64,000 nt of DNA from Dryas octopetala. Taxonomy: Eukaryota; Streptophyta; Magnoliopsida; Rosales; Rosaceae. Within the stretch, counting starts at the first letter, position 1, and every line of letters starts with the position of its first letter. A program made the translations under genes and the position numbers. Shown piece by piece: positions 58,756 through 64,000 of the stretch. Under the pieces are notes generated by a model, which did no database searches, had not been told where the DNA came from, and worked only from the letters and a program-made list of their open reading frames with translations. The stretch lies in contig OY992837.1 in assembly GCA_963921425.1 (NCBI GenBank), forward strand, positions 13,303,896-13,367,895. The letters are read 5' to 3'.

Positions 58756-61269
58756 GTATTAGTAAAAGTTCAGGCTGCAATGTTAATGATGCAGATCAAA
58801 GGTAAAGGATGAAGGATTACAAAGTCAAAGTAGTCTTCCTTCGCAGATATCCTTTCATAACTGATATCAATTACAAACTCAGTTTGGCTTTAGTACCACT
58901 TAAAGATCTCAAGACACTAAAAGTTCCCAAGACACAGATGAGTTCTTTACTTGTAATGATTGAAGATCCATGTGGAGTCTTGTGAATCGGATGGTCTGGT
59001 CATGATTTTCAGTTTCTAATAATGTATGCATGTTGATATGAAAGGCATATTTCTATTGACATGTTTGAACTGCATACCGAAGTGAAGCAGGGATGGAGAT
59101 GATGGAGAGGGAGGCAGTTGGAACACTAAGAAGGTGATTGCACAAAGCTCCAATGTTAGACACCCAATGGATGCTTACATGCAGCATTTGTAAGTTTCAG
59201 CATGCAATTTACATCAGTTGGTTTGTTACAGTGCAAGGATAGTGATTTGCAAACGTGGATATCCTGGTCAGCATTCATACTCACTAGACCTTTTTTTTGT
59301 TTGCTTTAGCAAGAGTGCATGTGCTTGAATGGGAGGAAGTCGCATTGGTTCAGGGTAAGTGGAATAGTGGAAGTACACCAAGTTAACAGTCATGTCTAGT
59401 CTGAATAAGTAAAGTTAAGCAATCATCAAAAACTCTGTGCATATCATCAACAGCATCTCTAACTCTCCTGGACTCTTTCTCCATTGTTTGGCCAGAAACC
59501 AGATCGGGAATGGGAATTAATTAGTTTCCCATTCCAGAAAGATATGGTGTTTGGCTAACTTAGAAAGGAAATAAAAACCATGAGTTTACTGGAGTCAATT
59601 CCTTTAAGTAGGCAGTATAGAAACCCAGCATAGGGTTGATATTTCTATTCCACTCAACACATGGAATGCTCCGCCACTACTCTTCTAACATTCTAAAAGA
59701 AAAGTAAATTAGTTTCGAAACTCTCTCTGTCTACTTTCAATATCAACAAGAATCATAAGAAAACATGTCTACGACAGACAGAAGTATTGTTTTCTATTTT
59801 GGCTGTTAGTATACCCATAAATTGTTAAGCAGTGTGCAGCCATGCTTTTGTCCATACCAAAGTCAATCACGGAAGTTGTAACTTGTAACTACTGCTCAAG
59901 ATGCAATGTTAAAACATATAAAAGTTTTACTGCTAAATATTTAGTACACAAACTATTCCTAGATCTGTCAAAAGGAACAACTATCTAGTGACAAAGCAAA
60001 AATAGGGATAGAAGAAACAAGAATACGAAAGAACTAATTGAATATCTAGTAAAAGGGGAAAAAAGAAGAAGAAGAAGAAAGCAGAAACAAAAGAAGCAAC
60101 ACAAGTAACTTCCAGAGTCAACAGGATCAGACATCCGGAAGAATAAACGACTTTGCTAGATGATGCAAGCATCCAACCAAAACAAGCTTCTAACTATGAA
60201 ACAAACACTCAAACACTCCACACTCTCAACTCCAAGAAAAGCACAATGGAACTGCTTCTCAAAGAACAAACAACAGACGCTAAAGCCCAGTAAACTGCTT
60301 CCATATTCCTGACTCTTAAATCATTTATTGTAGTTTTCCAATGAAATTATGCAACTTTTGGCCCCAGTAAACATCTGTTACAACTAAGCATGCATGTATA
60401 AGTTGTATTGAGAATTCTCAAAACAGAAAATAGTCCAAAGAACCAAAATTCTAAGCCACTAAATCAGCCTTGCTTCTTTGAGGGCCGTAGACCCAAAACT
60501 CTGAGAGCAAGCAAAGAAACGAAGTACGCATTCATGAGTACCAAAAGTTAAGGACTAGACAGTAGTTTTTTCATCTTGACAAAGACCAACTATGCCAGAA
60601 CTGAGTAGAAAAGGACTGTAAAGTAATGAGACTTGTAACTAAACAAGAACATGCATCCATAGATAAAGCATGTATATGACATGCAAAGCAGGATCGCCAT
60701 GGTCCACCTCAAGTTGCAGACAGAACAGCAGGCTATTCCAAAAGGGTATAGAATTCGGACTTGAGTTTCACCCATAAACTCCTTATGAACATCATATTGG
60801 TAAACCCCAACTGTTTTTCCAAGGCCCCAAACCTTACAATTGTCAACTTTGAGAACCATATATATAGATTTCAAAATCCAACACATCATTAACCGAGAAC
60901 AGAACTTTTTCTTTCTTAGCTTTTTCTGCCATTATCAAGCGAAAGAGAGAAAACCCATGAAAGCTTACAAAGTTCTGAGTTGCTACTTACCCTCTCGGAA
61001 GGGTCGGTGCAGTGAGTAGTGGAGAAGCGGAGGCGCTCAACATCGGGGCTCTGGCCGTGAAGGGCTCGGAAGTCTTGGAGAGAGAGGTCGATTTCGGAGT
61101 TGGGAACATTGTAGCCTCTGTCCCTCAGCATCTCCAGCACAGTTCTGCGTGACAGGTAGTATCTGTGGCTCTCCGTGCTACCGTCGTCCACGTAGCCGCT
61201 CAAGCACGGCCCCAGAATCTCTCCATTATTATTCGCCTCCCCATTATTCACCTCCCCGTTATCTTCCAT
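51301..61269 (-). CDS. NRPE5: RPB5-type RNA polymerase subunit, NRPE5-like (Pol V), last exon split by a hAT transposon
   Basis: Exons are 61,269-60,991 (93 codons: SESHRYYLSRRTVLEMLRDR-like N-domain, DFRALHGQSPDVERLR), 58,315-58,139 (YCGPGIVKVNAIRGLATQIA) and 56,682-56,569 (ITDLLVNITKHVLKPKHQVL). Exon 4 is in two parts, 55,006-54,986 and 51,405-51,301 (LPRLLRSDAIAQYYGL, then GQVVKVTY and SHVTYRCVW, stop). All are phase 0; without the insert the protein is 231 residues, as expected. RPB5 subunits sit at the polymerase jaw; the acidic N-terminal extension and CLSGYVD-type start fit the Pol V form used in RNA-directed DNA methylation rather than the Pol II form. As it stands the C-terminal assembly domain is lost after about residue 199. 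The ATG at 61,267-61,269 is chosen because the frame upstream runs into a transposon. Confidence 0.88.
51810..51831. promoter_or_regulatory. 22 bp perfect palindrome in the hAT promoter region
   Basis: The half-site CTCAAAACGAC is followed directly by its complement, giving an ACGT core (GACGTC). It lies about 660 bp before the transposase start. It could be a bZIP-type site or a transposase site; function unknown. Confidence 0.5.
52494..54845 (+). CDS. hAT transposase, TTF / DUF4371 / hAT-dimerisation type (zinc finger MYM-type 1-like)
   Basis: An open frame of 783 residues from MERFFKRKC; an ATG 21 bp upstream is in frame, but a TAG acceptor-like site and the start MERFFKRK favour 52,494. 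A 5' leader intron from a GTAAGT near 52,099 is likely. The TTF-type zinc region is at about residues 85-180 (AQWFDEFDWLEYSQSKDAAF, CLYCYLF). DUF4371/RNase H-like core: LVDDSRDISIKEQM, then GYDGASNMRGEFNGL. Then YVHCFAHQLQLALV. The C-terminal dimerisation domain is ATASVERAFSAMNIIKGPLR followed by MGDQWLSDSLIVYIE. These supply the D-D-E catalytic layout of hAT enzymes. No stop or frameshift is seen, so it may be active. Confidence 0.93.
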   Translation: MERFFKRKCPTGSSNNSVNSSFGSTLSGLDDILANLQADPGLRTQMADYSPNIRDEIRRAYLQKGPCQPRGHIFPQINQSGIDRRFIAQWFDEFDWLEYSQSKDAAFCLYCYLFKSNFEQAGSDVFTGVGFRNWKKGREKFSTHVGPVDSVHNRSREAAMNLMNQNSHIETVVQKQSDKARIAYRTCLNASIDCTKFLLRQGLSFRGNDESATSSNRGNYLELLQFLADHDEKVKAVVLENAPGNLKLVAPSIQKDLVNACAMETIGVIMNDMKDRLFSILVDDSRDISIKEQMAMVLRYVDDKGQVIERFVGVQHVAETTSSALKDAIDAFFSFNKLSFSKIRGQGYDGASNMRGEFNGLKTKILREQPCAFYVHCFAHQLQLALVAIAKKNADIATFFTSCNSVVNIVGASCKRRDALREQLQKELMEAFENDCLQTGRGLNQESSLKRAGDTRWNSHYGTLISLISMFSSVVKVLELIVDDRYNDSVGEANRLLGEMLSFQFVFHLFLMRSILGITNALSKALQKKDQEIVSAMALVKVCKERLHHMRNNEFDLLVDQVASFCAKNHIEVPNMDETYVARGRSRRNAPIKTYHHHYRVELFVYVIDEQLVELEDRFNEVNSELLICLACLSPDNSFVAFDIQKLLRLAQFYPQDFSDRDLLALEDQLRIYIHHMRSSSDFSELKGIGDLAKKLVEKGLDRTYTYVYLLITLALVLPVATASVERAFSAMNIIKGPLRNKMGDQWLSDSLIVYIEKDVFDCIDNEAIMARFQNMKTRRGQL
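55580..56435. mobile_element. Foldback element in intron 3, about 855 bp
   Basis: The left end GGCTCAAGTATTATTTTGGG and the right end, whose complement reads GGACTCATGTATTATTTTGG, face each other. The arms continue through TTTCAATTGCTTC and CCTTGGATGC. No coding part and no clear target duplication. Confidence 0.6.
56942..57296. mobile_element. MITE in intron 2 of the NRPE5-like gene, 355 bp
   Basis: Both ends read TGGCTAAATTTCA inward, with arms continuing through TTGTAGTTT and ACTTTACAAAT. The flanks are TTGCATGG and TCGCATGG, an 8 bp duplication with one change. Noncoding. Confidence 0.75.
58316..60990 (-). other. Intron 1 of the NRPE5-like gene
   Basis: 2.7 kb with a poly-A tract at 58,722-58,750. 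No further exon, RNA gene or bounded element was recognised; the open frames are uninformative. Confidence 0.5.
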
Positions 61270-61348
61270 CTCTCTCTCCCTCTCTCTCTCTCTCTGATCT
61301 CTCTGTGACCGAGACTGAGCGAGTAGTGTGTGTATTGTTGTCTGAAAG

Positions 61349-62950
61349 TAGGCCTCACCAAAAAGCCCAAGGCCCAAAGCCCACCCGAAGCCCGCCCGGC
61401 CCATTAGGCCCGAAGCCCGATTTGGCCCGAAATTTGGGCCGGCCCGGCCCGGCCCAAAAGTCTCTTGGGTTGGGCTTGGGCCATCCCCTTGAAGCCCATG
61501 GGCCGCCCGAAGCCCGGCCCGTTTAGGCCCGCCCAAAGCCCGACCCAAAGCCCAATTTGGGAATCATAACATATTTAATAGGTTTTTCGTTTGTTTACTC
61601 TAATAAATTATTAATATGTTTATTAAGTTATTATATAATACTATAATGTTAGTAAATAGTAATAGTGTAAACTATGTAATACCATAAATAATAAAATAAT
61701 AAACTTTTAAAATTATATATAACATTACAACTATAATAAAACATAAATGTATATGTGTATATACAACTATAATTAAAGTTATTAAACCACAATCGTCAAT
61801 TCATTAATTCAACGATCTGAACCGTTCATTTTCTATTTTCATAGTCAAAGATCATCCTTACAAAAAATCGGCTAAATCGGAATTCATCTACCAACTCGAT
61901 TATCATTAGAAAAACCACGACCGTTCATTAATTCGACCACTGTTACGCCACTTTTATATCTCCGATTAAGCTAATTTTTTGCAAAAAATCTATTTGAGTG
62001 GGGAACTAAAACTTGAACGGTTCGGATTGTTGAAAACACGATCGATATGTGAGCTTCTACATATAAATACACTTGAAGAATATAATTCTAATAACTGTCC
62101 CGTTGAAACCTTGTTGTTTCCATAATTATGAAGACCACAACGTGATTTCAAAAATCTGACCCGTTCATTTTCTATGTTCATAATCAAAGATCATTCGTAC
62201 AAAGAATCGGCTAAATCGAAATTCATCTACCCATTTGATCATCATTAGAAAAACCACGATCATTCATTAATTAGATCAACATTATGTCACTTTTACATCT
62301 CCGATTGAGCTAATTTTTTGCACGAATTATCTTTGAGTGAGGAACTAAAATTTGAACAATTTAGATCGTTGACAACACAATTGCATCGTTGGTTTATAAA
62401 AATATGTAATAAAATATATAATAAAACATATGTACATTTATGTTTTATATAGTTGTAATGTTGTATATAATTTTAAAAGTTTATTATTTATGGTATTACA
62501 CTATTACTAACATAATAGTATTATATAATAACTTAATAAACATATTAATAATTTATTGAAGTAGACAAACGAAAGAGCTATTAAATATGTTATGATTCAC
62601 AAACTTGACAAATAAACTAGTCAGCTCAGTTGGTTGAGAGTTGAACCTTGTTATGTGAGGTCCCATGTTCAAATCACAACATAGCCAAAATTCTATATTT
62701 TTTTTGAAGATATATATGTGTCTAAACAGGCTTTGGGCCCATTTTGGGCCGCCCGTTCGGGCCTAGCCCGGCCCGGCCTTCCAAGCCCGCAAGCCAAAGC
62801 TCGATGGGCGGGCCTTGGGCTTGTGTATTAAAGCCCAAGCCCGGCCCGAAAATCCTATTGGGCTTCTATAATTCAAGCCCGAGCCCGGCCCGAACCCGAA
62901 AAATTTGGGCCGGGCTAGCCCGGCCCGGCCCGGCCCATTGCCGACCCCTA
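61349..62950. mobile_element. hAT-like foldback element, 1,602 bp, in the 5' leader of the NRPE5-like gene
   Basis: Flanked by the 8 bp direct repeat TCTGAAAG (61,341-61,348 and 62,951-62,958). The ends are TAGGCCTC on the left and, from the right, TAGGGGTCGG. Outer arms are GC-rich with GGCCCGG words; inner arms (61,560-61,790 and 62,395-62,600) are AT-rich and near-perfect inverted copies. No transposase. A tRNA-like stretch lies at 62,621-62,690. The element starts 80 bp upstream of the ATG, so it has moved the native promoter 1.6 kb away. Confidence 0.85.
62621..62690 (+). other. tRNA-like (SINE-head-like) stretch inside the hAT-like element
   Basis: TCAGCTCAGTTGGTTGAG resembles a Pol III A box, and GTTCAAATC 29 bases further on resembles a B box; a T-rich tail follows. 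It is not a complete tRNA cloverleaf, so it is read as a tRNA-derived SINE relic. Confidence 0.5.
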
Positions 62951-63394
62951 TCTGAAAGGCGTTTGCTTGGGTTTGGGGCTCTGGGAACTTTCTATTGGAA
63001 TTGGAGCGTGCGTTAAACTGTGTTAAAGTGGGGTTGGGAAGTACATGTTATCCAACTCAATTCTGGATTTTCTGTCTGGTACTTTTACTTCGATTGGCAT
63101 ATGTGAAAGCCACGCTCCAGTAAAGCACGTGGGAAACACTTGACTCCATCAGTTACCCGACGGGGCGGAGATGGGAATGGCAAACCCGGCCACGCCCTGC
63201 CCCATCAAATATTCGGGGACCCAAATTCTATTTTTTTAATTATTTTTTTCTTATTAAAATGACAAAATTTACAACAAATATATAATATATAGTACACAAA
63301 TTATATTCTGATATAGCGCATCATATTGCCTAATTTGCTTTGAATTGTAGTGCTCCATGCTCTTGGTTTAAGAAGGATCCGAACTGGTTGGATC

Positions 63395-63920
63395 CAGAGG
63401 TGTACAATGGGCCGGGCCGACCCGAATCCGGCACGAGCCCGGCCCATTGAAAGTAGGTCCAGCCCGGCCCGTTAATAAGTGGGCTAGGTTGGGCCAATGT
63501 TTTCTATCCCGTTAGGCCGGCCCGGCCCGAGCCCGTTTTGTGTTGGGCCGGCCCGAGCCCGTTATGAGTTTGGGCCGGCCCGTTTATACTAGTATTTTTC
63601 AATTTTTTTAAAAAAATTTAGTATTAGCCTTGTTTTAATTTTTAATTTTGATTTTGATAGTGAAATTTGATAGAAAATGAAATAAAAGTAGTAGAAAATT
63701 AAAAAATTTGATAGAAAATAAAATGACATAAAAAACTATTTGATTTATTAAACAATAATAGAAACTTAAAATAATTAATCGGCCCAGCCCGAGTCCAACA
63801 TAACCCATTATTAGATGGACCATAGGCCGGACTGGGCTTAAGGTTTAAAATAATTGGGCCGGCCCAATTATTAAATGGGCCGACTTTAAATGGGCCGGGC
63901 CGGCCCGTTGTACACCTCTA
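63395..63920. mobile_element. hAT-like MITE, 526 bp
   Basis: The ends are AGAGGTGTACAA followed by a GGGCCGG run on the left and its complement on the right, closing with TTGTACACCTCTA. The 8 bp duplication GTTGGATC is at 63,387-63,394 and 63,921-63,928. It shares GGCCCGG-rich arms with the 61.3 kb element but has different ends. No coding part. Confidence 0.85.
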
Positions 63921-64000
63921 GTTGGATCCCTATCATTCGAGAGGATGGAGCTGCAACTGTGTAATGCATTTTGTTTTAATATATTTGTTTCAGTTCTCAA

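Noticed and set aside
60916..61548. Longer N-terminus for the NRPE5-like protein starting at 61,548
   Set aside because: The extra residues are encoded by the inserted hAT-like element; the family-like start is the ATG at 61,267-61,269.

Overview
This is a plant nuclear window, almost certainly from a eudicot. It is AT-rich intergenic DNA with spliced genes (GT-AG introns), a large pentatricopeptide-repeat gene and several layers of plant transposons. The gene set and repeat style would suit a woody rosid such as Rosaceae, but the species is an inference that cannot be settled here. There are no CRISPR arrays, operons or rRNA genes.

Layout. 1-5.0 kb holds two diverged copies of an unclassified repeat; one carries a 1 kb hAT-like insertion and the copies are separated by a 210 bp tandem duplication. 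5.0-9.7 kb is intergenic with foldback MITEs and a fragment of the 5' end of a PPR gene. 9.7-14.5 kb is a decayed G-type lectin S-receptor-like kinase flanked by duplicated segments. 15.15-17.14 kb (-) is an intact P-class PPR gene of the restorer-of-fertility-like type. 18.5-20.5 kb is an old LTR remnant. About 22.4-35.8 kb is a Helitron encoding a Rep/helicase protein. It carries exon pieces of a host DUF89 phosphatase gene and is itself split by a very young 5.9 kb non-autonomous LTR retrotransposon whose two 2,616 bp LTRs look identical. 36-38.4 kb holds further LTR and LINE debris.

The right half is genic. FIS1 (mitochondrial and peroxisomal fission adaptor, + strand, five exons, 38.8-44.1 kb) has a 2.6 kb solo LTR in intron 2. 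AUG1 (augmin subunit 1, - strand, six exons, 46.3-49.9 kb) has LINE debris in intron 4. An RPB5-type subunit gene of the NRPE5 (Pol V) type lies on the - strand in four exons, 51.3-61.3 kb. Its last exon is cut by an apparently intact 3.6 kb hAT transposon with a full transposase, and its 5' leader is hit 80 bp upstream of the ATG by a second, 1.6 kb hAT-like element.

How it fits together. The intact host genes (PPR, FIS1, AUG1, NRPE5-like) are unrelated housekeeping or organelle genes. What links the window is transposon activity: nested insertions (LTR element in Helitron, hAT in a repeat, LTR in a FIS1 intron) and two insertions into a gene whose family works in RNA-directed DNA methylation, the pathway that silences transposons. 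Exon joins were worked out by hand from splice sites and frame, and no alignments or searches were run.
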